Shown one piece after another: positions 16,522 through 24,207 of a DNA stretch of 25,684 bases. How positions within the stretch are numbered: position 1 is the stretch's first letter; each line of letters starts with the position of its first letter. The translations under genes were made by a program, and so were the position numbers. This stretch comes from Clostridiales bacterium UBA1234 (GTDB lineage Bacteria > Bacillota > Clostridia > TANB77 > UBA1234): the NCBI GenBank assembly GCA_002308995.1, contig DBWQ01000011.1, positions 1 through 25,684 of the forward strand, in the 5' to 3' direction. The notes below the pieces were generated by a model that had not been told where the DNA came from, made no database searches, and saw only the letters and a program-made list of their open reading frames with translations.

Positions 16522-17040
16522 ATGAAATTCGAACCTGGCAAGACTTACCTACGTACACGGCCCATTCTGAATGGATTTGGGGAATTTGATTATTCCTTCT
16601 GCTCCGACCCCATTCGATATCTGGGAGAAGAAAAAGGCATGACTCTTTTCTGCTATCCCAAAGGCACCGTCAAAGGGAACTTTTTGGGAGATGGCCCTCG
16701 TATTCTCCCCACAGCGTTCAACGACTCTCACTGGGAAAGTCTTTTTGATGTGATGAATGGCGATGAATGGACTGCACTGGATTATTTTTTGACAGGGAAA
16801 AAAATCTATCGTAAGTCTCCCCTGAAGCTCAGTAGCCACATGGAAGAACTTAGTTTCAATTTCAGCTTTGATGTTGCTGGAATCGAAATTATCAAATTAG
16901 ATACCAGATTTGTTGGCCCCGAAAACGCCGTCACACTCATCGCTTCTACAAAGCACCACGTTGTGGTGGAAATGGACGAGAAAACCATTTTTTTGGATGA
17001 GCGTTTTACCAATCCCGAAGACTGGAAGGTTTTAGACTAA
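16522..17040 (+). CDS. Unknown 172-residue soluble protein
   Basis: The ATG at 16522 follows CGGAGG by seven bases; an earlier in-frame ATG at 16441 lies upstream of the promoter and is discarded. The protein looks like an all-beta or alpha/beta cytosolic protein with many aromatic and acidic residues, no signal peptide or membrane helix, and no motif I know. It is a single-gene unit with its own promoter and terminator, lying between two inverted copies of the dispersed repeat (16278-16374 and 17149-17246). Codon use is richer in C-ending codons than in tsaB or feoB. Codon 13 is CGG, read in the normal frame (LRTRPIL). Possibly acquired; function unknown. Confidence 0.7.
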   Translation: MKFEPGKTYLRTRPILNGFGEFDYSFCSDPIRYLGEEKGMTLFCYPKGTVKGNFLGDGPRILPTAFNDSHWESLFDVMNGDEWTALDYFLTGKKIYRKSPLKLSSHMEELSFNFSFDVAGIEIIKLDTRFVGPENAVTLIASTKHHVVVEMDEKTIFLDERFTNPEDWKVLD

Positions 17041-17049
17041 ACACCCACC

Positions 17050-17082
17050 AAAAAAGGAAGACCATTGCGTCTTCCTTTTTTG
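17050..17082 (+). terminator. Terminator of the 16522 gene
   Basis: AAAAAAGGAAGAC (17050-17062), 6-base loop, GTCTTCCTTTTTT (17069-17081). Confidence 0.9.
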
Positions 17083-17148
17083 CGTTTTAGGGTTCATTTT
17101 TACATTTTAAGGTATTATTTTTTACAGTCGTAGTAAGCCTTCTAGAAG

Positions 17149-17246
17149 GTCTGTCCCTTTTGGTCGCTAGAGCGTTTTTGAAACCCTTGTGCGCGAAGGG
17201 GTTGCGGTTGGGGTGTGCGACCGAAATCGAGCGTCCCTCTTGGCCG
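17149..17246 (-). repeat. Dispersed palindromic repeat, copy 3
   Basis: Reverse orientation to copy 2. On the plus strand it starts GTCTGTCCCTTTTGGTCGC and ends with GAGCGTCCCTCTTGGCCG. The middle (AACCCTTGTGCGCGAAGGGG region) matches copy 2 closely. It lies between a terminator and tsaE. Confidence 0.88.
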
Positions 17247-17325
17247 GTTTTTTTCGCTTTTTTGCTTTACTTTTTTGGGGCTTTGATATAAAATTATTGA
17301 GAGTAAATGGGAAAGGATTTTGATT

Positions 17326-17794
17326 ATGCAAAATGTGTTTGTTTCAAATAGTGAAGAGGCTACGATGGCTCTTGGATGTGAGCTTGCCAAGGTTTTAACT
17401 TGTGGTGATGTGGTAGTTTTGTCGGGTGATTTAGGTGCTGGCAAAACCAAATTGGTGAGCCGGTTTTTTAAGTTTTTTTGGCAAGCAAGATGAGGCGTCT
17501 AGTCCTACGTTTACCATTATTAATGAGCACCAGCTTTCGAATGATTTAAAGCTTTTCCATTTTGATGTGTATCGCTTCGATTTTGAGGATGAGTTTACTG
17601 CGATTGGTGGCGAAGAGTTTTTTGACAAAGGGATTTGCATCATTGAATGGGGCGAGAAAATCCAAGGTTTATTACCTAAAAATTATTTAAAAATAGAGAT
17701 TCAAAAAAATACTGATGATGATCATTCACGTAATATTATTTTGACTCCGCATGGAGCTAGATACGAAAGTATTGTGGAAAGGATTTTACCATGA
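17326..17794 (+). CDS. tsaE: tRNA t6A ATPase TsaE, interrupted by one +1 shift at CGG
   Basis: TsaE is the small ATPase that supports TsaB/TsaD in making N6-threonylcarbamoyladenosine at position 37 of ANN-decoding tRNAs. Read with one +1 shift it is 155 residues, the normal length. P-loop SGDLGAGKT (33-41) is followed by the break at codon 46 (17461-17463, AGC-CGG-TTT), then GFLSFFGKQDEASSPTFTII and FHFDVYRFD, all family features. Skipping the C restores the conserved Gly after the P-loop helix. Without the shift the protein stops at a TGA about 30 bases after the CGG. AAAGGA precedes the ATG. The stop overlaps the tsaB start (ATGA). tsaE is usually essential, so a simple pseudogene would be surprising. 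The promoter is unclear (TATAAA near 17287). Confidence 0.88.
17461..17463 (+). other. CGG frameshift site in tsaE (codon 46)
   Basis: AGC-CGG-TTT-TTT-AAG. Dropping the C gives AGC-GGT-TTT-TTA-AGT and the full TsaE sequence. It is the only CGG codon in the gene. Confidence 0.8.
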
Positions 17795-18489
17795 AAGTTT
17801 TTGCTCTTGATACATCCGGTGAGAATTGTTCTTGCTGTGTTTTAGAGGATGCTAAAGTAATTGCTGATTTTAATATTTCTACTGGTACGACACATTCTGA
17901 AACCCTTCTTCCTATGATTGATGAGATGCTTAAGTTTTCTCACCTTTCACTAGAAGAAATGGATGTACTTACTTGTAGTGTTGGCCCTGGTTCGTTTACG
18001 GGGCTTCGTATTGGTATTAGTACAATTAAGGGTTTTGCGCTTAGCTTAAACAAACCTGTGATTGGTGTTTCAACGCTAGATGCTTTAGCACAAAATGTTT
18101 CACCATTTGAGGGACTGATTTGCAGTGTGCTTGATGCCAAAAATGATAATGTTTATGCTGGTATTTATACGTGTAAAAGTGGTATACTAAATAGGCAAGG
18201 TGATTACCAAACTGGCACGATTGATGAGCTTATTTCTACGCTTCAATCTACTACAGAAAGCATTATGTTTGTGGGTGATGGTAGCATTTCTTTTCAAGAT
18301 AAATTTAGGAGTGCACTAAAAGAGAGGGCACACTTTGCCCCACTTCATCTTACTCATCAGCTTTCTACTTCAGTTGCCAAAGTTGCTTTTGATTTAGCAC
18401 AAAATGGTAAGGTGACTACTGCCGATTCTTTGATGCCTATGTATCTTAAAAAATCTCAAGCAGAACGTGAGGCGGAAGGCCATGAATGA
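17791..18489 (+). CDS. tsaB: tRNA t6A scaffold protein TsaB
   Basis: 232 residues of the ASKHA fold. TsaB is the inactive paralogue that forms the TsaB-TsaD-TsaE complex for t6A37 synthesis. Visible features are the first beta hairpin MKVFALDTSGENCSCCVLED (1-20), THSETLLPMIDEML, the signature VGPGSFTGLRIGISTIKG, and VSTLDALA. The start overlaps the tsaE stop by four bases (ATGA), showing translational coupling and supporting that tsaE is translated to its shifted end. It is followed by rimI with an 8-base overlap. tsaD is not in the window. Confidence 0.94.
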   Translation: MKVFALDTSGENCSCCVLEDAKVIADFNISTGTTHSETLLPMIDEMLKFSHLSLEEMDVLTCSVGPGSFTGLRIGISTIKGFALSLNKPVIGVSTLDALAQNVSPFEGLICSVLDAKNDNVYAGIYTCKSGILNRQGDYQTGTIDELISTLQSTTESIMFVGDGSISFQDKFRSALKERAHFAPLHLTHQLSTSVAKVAFDLAQNGKVTTADSLMPMYLKKSQAEREAEGHE

Positions 18490-18943
18490 TATCATCATTT
18501 CTAAACTGACGCGAGATGATTTACAAGGAATTTACGAGGTAGAGAAACAATCTTTTCCTATTCCCTGGCCTATCTCTTCGTTTGAAGAAGAACTTAACAA
18601 TTTGCTAGCGACTTACCTTGTGGCCAAAAAAGAAAACAAAATTGTTGCTTACATTGGCATGTGGTTTGTGATGGATGAATGCCATATTATGAATATTGCT
18701 GTTCTTCCCGAGTGTAGACGTCAAGGAATTGCTACAAGCCTGATTCATGAGATGTTTAAGCTTTGTAAAGAACATGAAACACACTATGTGATGCTAGAGG
18801 TTCGTAAAGAAAACTTATCAGCACAAAGTTTATACAAAAAGATTGGCTTTACTGAAGAAGTTGTTCGTAAAGCGTATTATAAAAATCCAGATGGCACTCG
18901 AGAAGATGCGATTGTGATGTCGCTGGAATTAACCAATACATAA
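18482..18943 (+). CDS. rimI: Ribosomal protein S18 alanine N-acetyltransferase
   Basis: 153 residues, a GNAT-fold enzyme that acetylates the N-terminus of ribosomal protein bS18 using acetyl-CoA; it commonly lies with tsaB. The acetyl-CoA loop is RRQGIATSLI (about residues 80-89), preceded by MNIAVLPECR and followed by LEVRKENLSAQSLYKKIGF, the typical RimI C-terminal half. The frame opens earlier at a GTG (18467), but the ATG at 18482 after GGAAGG matches the family start and overlaps the tsaB end by eight bases. Third gene of the tsaE-tsaB-rimI operon. Confidence 0.92.
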   Translation: MNDIIISKLTRDDLQGIYEVEKQSFPIPWPISSFEEELNNLLATYLVAKKENKIVAYIGMWFVMDECHIMNIAVLPECRRQGIATSLIHEMFKLCKEHETHYVMLEVRKENLSAQSLYKKIGFTEEVVRKAYYKNPDGTREDAIVMSLELTNT

Positions 18944-18980
18944 GAAACAAACAAATTTAAAATACAAAGGAGAAAAAACT

Positions 18981-21395
18981 ATGTCTAAAATTAAAGAACT
19001 AACCCCAAAAGATCTTCGAAAGGACTGCGACCCATCATTTTTTAAGTTTAAAACCACCCGTGAACTTGATCCTTTTGATGGTGCCATTGGTCAAGCTAGA
19101 GCCATTAAAGCGATGGATTTTGGCCTAAATATCGATATCAAAGGCTACAATATCTACATTGAAGGTCCTACCGGTATTGGCAAAACCATTTATGCGAAAA
19201 ACAAGTTAAATGAACTTGCCAAAAAGAAACCTGTTCCTGATGATTGGGTTTATGTTTATAATTTTGCCAACGATAACGAGCCTCAGGCTATTAATCTTCC
19301 TGCAGGTATGGGCCGTGAGTTTACCAATGATATGAATCAATTCATTGATACGATTAAAAACGAAATTCGCAGTGCCTTTAATAATCAAGATTTTGAAAAA
19401 GAAAAAGAAAACATCCAAAAAGATGTGGAAGAAAAGAAAATTCGTTTAATTGATAAGCTAAATAAAGATGCCGCAAAGCAAGGTTTTGAGATTAAAAATA
19501 CGCCTTCTGGCATTTACTTTTTGCCAATGATTAATGGCAAAACCCTTACCGAAGATGAGTTTAACGCGTTAGATGAAAAAACACGTGCCGATTTTGAAGA
19601 ACGTAGTGTTGCGATTCAACAAGAAACCATCGATACCATGAAAAAGATTAAAGAGCTAGAAACGAAAGCCACCGAAAAGATGAATTCTTGGCAAAACAAT
19701 ATTGCTCTATTTGCAGTAACCATTCAAGTGAACGAACTTCGTAATAAATATAAAAAATTTGCTAAAATTCAAAACTTTTTAAAAGCCATTCAGAAAGATG
19801 TTTTAACCAATTTAAATGATTTTATTGAAGAGGAAAAACCATCTACGACTCCACCGCAAATGCCACAAGCGCCTACCTCTAAGCCTTGGGATAAATATAA
19901 AGTTAATTTGTTTGTGGATAACTCAGAGCTTAAGGGTGCTCCTGTCATTATCGATTCTAACCCTTCGTTTTATAACCTATTTGGTAAGCTAGAATACGAA
20001 AATTCCTTTGGTATGATGAAGACCGACTTTACGTTAATCAAACCAGGTTTAATTCATAAAGCGAATGGTGGTTATATTGTTTTACAAGTACACGATTTAT
20101 TAACGAACCCAATTTTATGGGATTCGTTTAAGAGAGTACTTCGTACCCGTGAGATTCATGTGGATACGTTAAAAGATTATCAGCTAAACACGGTTGCTAT
20201 TGCTAGTGTCAAGCCGGAACCAATTCCTGTGAATTTGAAAGTCATTTTAATTGGACCATCTAATATCTACTATGCCCTTCTAGAGCAAGATGAAGATTTT
20301 AGAAAGCTATTTAAAGTGAAAGTTGAGTTTGACGAGGAGGCTCCTAGAACTGATTCCAATATCTTTAAAATTGCGCAGTTCATTCACAACTTCTGCGAGA
20401 AAGAAAAAGCACCTCACTTTAATAGTGGTGCTGTTGCAAAGGTCATTGAATATTGCTCTCGTATGGTAGAAAATCAAACCAAGTTATCTACACAGCTTAA
20501 TGATATTACAGAGCTTTTAGGAGAAGCTTGTACGTGGGCTAAGATGGAAAATGCTAAAATTGTCACGGCAGAGTATGTTAAAAAAGCCATCAGCGAACGT
20601 ATTGAAAGAATTAATAAGTATGACCAACGTTTGGTAGAAATGATTCAAAATGGTACCATTATGATTGACACCTCTGGTCAAAAAGTGGGCGAAATTAATG
20701 GTCTATCGGTAATGCACATTGGCGATTATTCTTTTGGAAAGCCTGCTAAAATTACCGCTAATACCTACGTTGGCAAACAAGGCATTGTGAATATTGAGCG
20801 TGAAGTTGAACTTTCGGGTACTTCTCACTCCAAGGGTGTCATGATTCTATCTGCCTATATTGGTGAGAAATTTGCCCAAGAAAGACCACTTTCGCTTTCT
20901 GCTAGCCTTTGCTTTGAGCAGATGTATAACGGTGTAGATGGTGATAGTGCTTCTAGTACCGAATTGTACGCTATCCTTTCTAGCCTTTCAGAATTGCCTA
21001 TTAAGCAAAATATTGCCGTAACGGGTAGTGTTAACCAAAAAGGAGAAATTCAGCCTATAGGTGGCATTACGGACAAAATTGAGGGCTTCTTTAATATCTG
21101 TAAGCTTAGAGGCTTAACTGGTGATCAAGGTATTTTAATGCCATACCAAAATATTAAGAATTTGAACTTAAATGACGAGGTTATTAAAGCAGTCAAGGAT
21201 GGTAAATTCCACATCTATGCTATCAAAACGATTGATGAAGGTATTGAAGCCTTAACTGGTGTGCCAGCTGGTAAAAAGAACAAAAATGGGGAATACACGA
21301 TAGGAACCGTCAATTATTTGGTTAATGAAAAATTAAAGAAATATGCAATAGCGGGAAGGCCAACACCACCGCCTCCTCCACCTCCTCAATTTTAA
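18981..21395 (+). CDS. LonB-like ATP-dependent protease (AAA plus Lon Ser-Lys domain)
   Basis: 804 residues, the usual length for the Lon-related family with an atypical AAA domain (AAA_32 type). Walker A is GPTGIGKT (62-69). An inserted helical/coiled segment (about 120-280) and a second AAA portion follow (about 310-540, with KANGGYIVLQ). The Lon peptidase domain is about 560-775. Its catalytic dyad is Ser656 in VDGDSASS and Lys699 in GGITDKIEGF, 43 residues apart as in Lon. The protein ends in an unusual run of seven prolines after PT, which should need EF-P for translation. AAAGGAG lies before the ATG. It starts 37 bases after rimI, probably read from the same operon. Likely role: degradation of damaged or regulatory proteins. 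Confidence 0.92.
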   Translation: MSKIKELTPKDLRKDCDPSFFKFKTTRELDPFDGAIGQARAIKAMDFGLNIDIKGYNIYIEGPTGIGKTIYAKNKLNELAKKKPVPDDWVYVYNFANDNEPQAINLPAGMGREFTNDMNQFIDTIKNEIRSAFNNQDFEKEKENIQKDVEEKKIRLIDKLNKDAAKQGFEIKNTPSGIYFLPMINGKTLTEDEFNALDEKTRADFEERSVAIQQETIDTMKKIKELETKATEKMNSWQNNIALFAVTIQVNELRNKYKKFAKIQNFLKAIQKDVLTNLNDFIEEEKPSTTPPQMPQAPTSKPWDKYKVNLFVDNSELKGAPVIIDSNPSFYNLFGKLEYENSFGMMKTDFTLIKPGLIHKANGGYIVLQVHDLLTNPILWDSFKRVLRTREIHVDTLKDYQLNTVAIASVKPEPIPVNLKVILIGPSNIYYALLEQDEDFRKLFKVKVEFDEEAPRTDSNIFKIAQFIHNFCEKEKAPHFNSGAVAKVIEYCSRMVENQTKLSTQLNDITELLGEACTWAKMENAKIVTAEYVKKAISERIERINKYDQRLVEMIQNGTIMIDTSGQKVGEINGLSVMHIGDYSFGKPAKITANTYVGKQGIVNIEREVELSGTSHSKGVMILSAYIGEKFAQERPLSLSASLCFEQMYNGVDGDSASSTELYAILSSLSELPIKQNIAVTGSVNQKGEIQPIGGITDKIEGFFNICKLRGLTGDQGILMPYQNIKNLNLNDEVIKAVKDGKFHIYAIKTIDEGIEALTGVPAGKKNKNGEYTIGTVNYLVNEKLKKYAIAGRPTPPPPPPPQF

Positions 21396-21413
21396 TATGA
21401 GTGAATGAATTTC

Positions 21414-21443
21414 AAAAGCGAGCTCGAAAGGGCTCGCTTTTTT
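21414..21443 (+). terminator. Terminator after the LonB-like gene
   Basis: AAAAGCGAGC (21414-21423), 8-base loop, GCTCGCTTTT (21432-21441), then T. Confidence 0.9.
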
Positions 21444-21448
21444 GCATA

Positions 21449-21816
21449 AAAAAAAGCACCCTCCGTTAAAGAAACAAAATCTATTAACAAGAGGATGTGA
21501 AAGGCATAAAGCCTAAGGTCGCATGCCAGGCAAAGCGCCCCGTGGGAGCCTTGCGGCCCCCACGGAGACACTTTCCTTGCAGCAACCCCCATCCGTCTGA
21601 TTTGTTGAAACATAGCTAGCATAGTTTTTTTCAGACGAATTAGGGTCGCGTGCTTGGAAAGCATACTCCGTTTGGTTGGGAGCGCTTACCAGGCAAAAAA
21701 GCGATTACGAAGGCCTAAGCCTTGGGAAAGTCACGGTACTGTATCCTTGACGATGGGAAGTTCAACCGGTAGACTTTCCTCTATCATTGTCGAGCATCGA
21801 CTGCTCGCACCTTGGT
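21449..21816 (-). ncRNA. Long structured RNA, copy A
   Basis: A non-coding stretch directly after the lipoprotein stop. On the minus strand it folds into many stems and ends in T8 (21456-21449). Examples: an 11-bp hairpin at 21540-21565 whose G-U pair and GCAA loop exist only on the minus strand; GGAAAGTC/GACTTTCC (21724-21731 with 21771-21778); CGTCTGA/TCAGACG around 21595-21640; and a small AGGC...GCCT hairpin near 21503-21514. The 3' half matches the layout and in places the sequence of copy B (GAAAGGCANNAGCCT). No promoter was seen, so it may be a processed 3' UTR. RNA class not identified. Confidence 0.5.
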
Positions 21817-24207
21817 TTAGCCGTTACCGCCAACAGCGACCGGAATCACGATGGATTCACCGGAACCGTCAACCACGGTAATTGCCATTTCGGAACCGCC
21901 ACACGGAACAGGGGTAATAGTGACGATTTCTTCACCTTCAGAAGTTGTGCCGTCACAGCCTTCTGCGGAGGGGGTTATCGTCTCATTGTCCTCATGAACG
22001 GGGGTGGGAGTAATCGTGACCGTATCTGTAGCTTCAGGAGCAGCTTCAACCGGAGTCGGGTTTACCGGAGTGGGATTGACTGTGGTAGAAGGAGCCTCGG
22101 GAGCAACCGTATTGTTTCTGACAGGCGTGGGATTCACCACGCTAGAATCTGTAGGTGTAGGATCCGCAGCAGTCGTTCTCAGCGGAGTCGGATTGACCGT
22201 GGAAGAAATTTCCGGAATGGGCTCCACAGGAGTGGGAGCAACCGGAACAGGATTAATCGTCGAAGAGACAACAGGTTCCGGAGCAATCGTAGAAGTAGTA
22301 ACCGGAACAGGCGTAATGGTGGTGGAAACCGTCGTACTGGGGGTCGGATTAATTTCGTTAGAGCCTACCGGAACCGGATTAATCGTGGTCGGCAGAACCG
22401 GAACAGGATTAATATCGGTGGAAGTGGTCGGCTCAGTGGTTCCCGTTACGGGAACGGGAACCACATTGTCGCTACCAGGATTGGTGGGAGCCGGATCAAC
22501 ATCCGTCGACGGCACGGGAGTCGGAACAATGGTGTCATCACCAGGGTCCGTCGGATCCGGATCAACGGGGTCCGTGCTGGGAGTAGGATCAATCGTATCA
22601 TCACCCGGTTCAGGTTCCGGAGTCGGAATCACGACGTCGGGATCCTGGATAACCTGACCCGGGATGTGAATGTCGGGGTCCTGAATCGTCTGACCAGGGA
22701 TGTGAACGTCGGGGTCCTGAATCGTCTGACCAGGGATGTGAACGTCAGGGTCCTGAATCGTCTGACCAGGGATGTGCTGGTTCTCACCATAAATGGTCTG
22801 TCCAGGGACATAGGTGTCAGGCAGCTGGATAACCTTGCCAGGGCGAATTTCATCCGGCAGCTGAATCACGTTACCAGGCAGGTACGTGTCGGGCAGCTGA
22901 ATGACATCACCAGGCAGATAGGTCGGTTCAGCCTTGGCAACAGGCTTGGGCTCAGGAGTCGCAGGTGCATAACCCAGCTTGAGTTTGATTTCGCCAGTAT
23001 TCACATCCAGGCCATAAGCACCGGAAAGAACATAGCAAACCCAACCCACATTGCCGAGCTTCTGATAGTCCGCCTTGGGATACCCATTGGAGTTAACGCC
23101 AGACTGCTGAATATACAGAGTACCATCAGCGCCCTGCGCATAGAGACTCATCACATACCGCGTACCATCATCGGTGATAGCGATAAACTGAGCACCCTTG
23201 CCTCCGAACATGAGGTAATTATCCGCGAAGTAAGAGTCGAAGGAGTCATACGAGCAAGTCACATGGATGTCAACCAGGTTGAAGCTTGCCTTATACATGG
23301 CCTCATCGCCGAGGAATCCGTACTTACCCCACTCATTCTCGATGAGGGCGTACATGAACCCGCAGGTCATGTAACCATCCCATCCTTCATGAATCGGGGC
23401 AAAGTCGGAATACGAATCCTGGTTAACGAGGTAGCCATGCTCCATGGCATATACGTAAATCGGGAAGTATTTATCCAGGAAGGTACGTTCCTCCTCGGTA
23501 AGTTCTTCCGATTCCGCTTTGGCCACGATAACTTTGAGTTCGGAAATGGTTTCGTTTGCCGAAGCATACTTCGCTTCCGCATCCTCCACCTTGTTGGTCA
23601 GCTGCTGGATACGATTCTCGTACCCCGTCACCTTGCTTTTCAGGCTTGTCACCTGAGCCTGGAATTCGGTGATTTTAGCTGTCGCCTCTTCGATTTTTGC
23701 CTTGTAGCCAGTAGCTTCAGCTTCAAGAGCTGCCGCCCGCTCATTGGCATTCGAAAGGGCGCTTGCGTTAGTGTCGCGCTCAGAGGCAAGGGCAGCGTTG
23801 GCCGCTTCTACCTCAGAGAGCTTGCCCTGATAGGCACCGACCGCTTCAACGTACTGAGAAAGCTGCTCCTGAGTAGTTGCAAGCTGTTCAGACGTGGACG
23901 AAAGCTGAGATTCAAGAGACCCCTTCTCGCCAGTGAGGTCGAGAATCTCCTGATTCAGTTCATCGATCATGCCGTTAAGAGCTTTAACGTCGGATTCGAG
24001 CTGTGCCTCCTTATTGCTAGCGGCAGAACCAGCGGCGGGAACCGTGTAGATGTTACCGTCATTGGATTCTTCGTTCGCAGCCTTCGTGTCGGTAATGCCC
24101 CAAACTTCGGGGTCGGGCTCAGCACACGAGGTGAAGCACCCCGCTACCATCACGAGGATGAGGAGACCGCTGATGACGGAAGAAAAAACTTTTTTGAAGT
24201 TTTTCAT
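21817..24207 (-). CDS. Large repeat-rich lipoprotein with coiled coil
   Basis: 796 residues. The N-terminal lipoprotein signal has lipobox VAGC (lipidated Cys24). A Glu/Ala-rich coiled coil (about 60-240) and an aromatic domain of unknown fold (about 245-400, with GWDGYMTCGFMYALIENEWG) follow. Next come eight 12-residue repeats (pattern HIPGQTIQDPDV) and a long Pro/Thr/Val tail of motifs like INPVPV and VNPTPV. It has no LPXTG anchor. The architecture suggests a membrane-anchored protein whose stalk crosses the wall. The ATG at 24207 follows AGGAAAGG by nine bases; an upstream in-frame ATG lacks this. Codons are rich in C/G endings, unlike the conserved genes, and two CGG codons are read in frame. 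An 808-aa open frame on the opposite strand is a shadow. Function unknown. Confidence 0.85.
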   Translation of the reverse strand: MKNFKKVFSSVISGLLILVMVAGCFTSCAEPDPEVWGITDTKAANEESNDGNIYTVPAAGSAASNKEAQLESDVKALNGMIDELNQEILDLTGEKGSLESQLSSTSEQLATTQEQLSQYVEAVGAYQGKLSEVEAANAALASERDTNASALSNANERAAALEAEATGYKAKIEEATAKITEFQAQVTSLKSKVTGYENRIQQLTNKVEDAEAKYASANETISELKVIVAKAESEELTEEERTFLDKYFPIYVYAMEHGYLVNQDSYSDFAPIHEGWDGYMTCGFMYALIENEWGKYGFLGDEAMYKASFNLVDIHVTCSYDSFDSYFADNYLMFGGKGAQFIAITDDGTRYVMSLYAQGADGTLYIQQSGVNSNGYPKADYQKLGNVGWVCYVLSGAYGLDVNTGEIKLKLGYAPATPEPKPVAKAEPTYLPGDVIQLPDTYLPGNVIQLPDEIRPGKVIQLPDTYVPGQTIYGENQHIPGQTIQDPDVHIPGQTIQDPDVHIPGQTIQDPDIHIPGQVIQDPDVVIPTPEPEPGDDTIDPTPSTDPVDPDPTDPGDDTIVPTPVPSTDVDPAPTNPGSDNVVPVPVTGTTEPTTSTDINPVPVLPTTINPVPVGSNEINPTPSTTVSTTITPVPVTTSTIAPEPVVSSTINPVPVAPTPVEPIPEISSTVNPTPLRTTAADPTPTDSSVVNPTPVRNNTVAPEAPSTTVNPTPVNPTPVEAAPEATDTVTITPTPVHEDNETITPSAEGCDGTTSEGEEIVTITPVPCGGSEMAITVVDGSGESIVIPVAVGGNG
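22633..22920 (-). repeat. Eight tandem 36-bp coding repeats
   Basis: Eight contiguous 36-base units encode 12-residue repeats from YLPGDVIQLPDT to HIPGQVIQDPDV. Three central units (about 22669-22776) are nearly identical in DNA, pointing to recent expansion; the outer units have diverged. Confidence 0.9.

Noticed and set aside
14688..17463. Explaining the four frame breaks as sequencing errors or pseudogenes
   Set aside because: Not excluded, but four of four events at CGG, Gly restored where the families expect it, an intact operon and the restored TGATG make it the weaker reading. Raw reads would settle it.
14688..17463. Classical P-site slippage as the recoding mechanism
   Set aside because: The codons before CGG (CGC, TCA, CTA, AGC) do not re-pair one base downstream, and no consistent Shine-Dalgarno-like stimulator was seen.
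21757..21780. RNase P-like GAGGAAAGTC on the minus strand in RNA A
   Set aside because: The other universal RNase P regions (for example the ACAGAA segment) are missing and the length is wrong.
22633..22920. CRISPR array
   Set aside because: The 36-bp repeats are contiguous without spacers and lie in frame within a protein gene.
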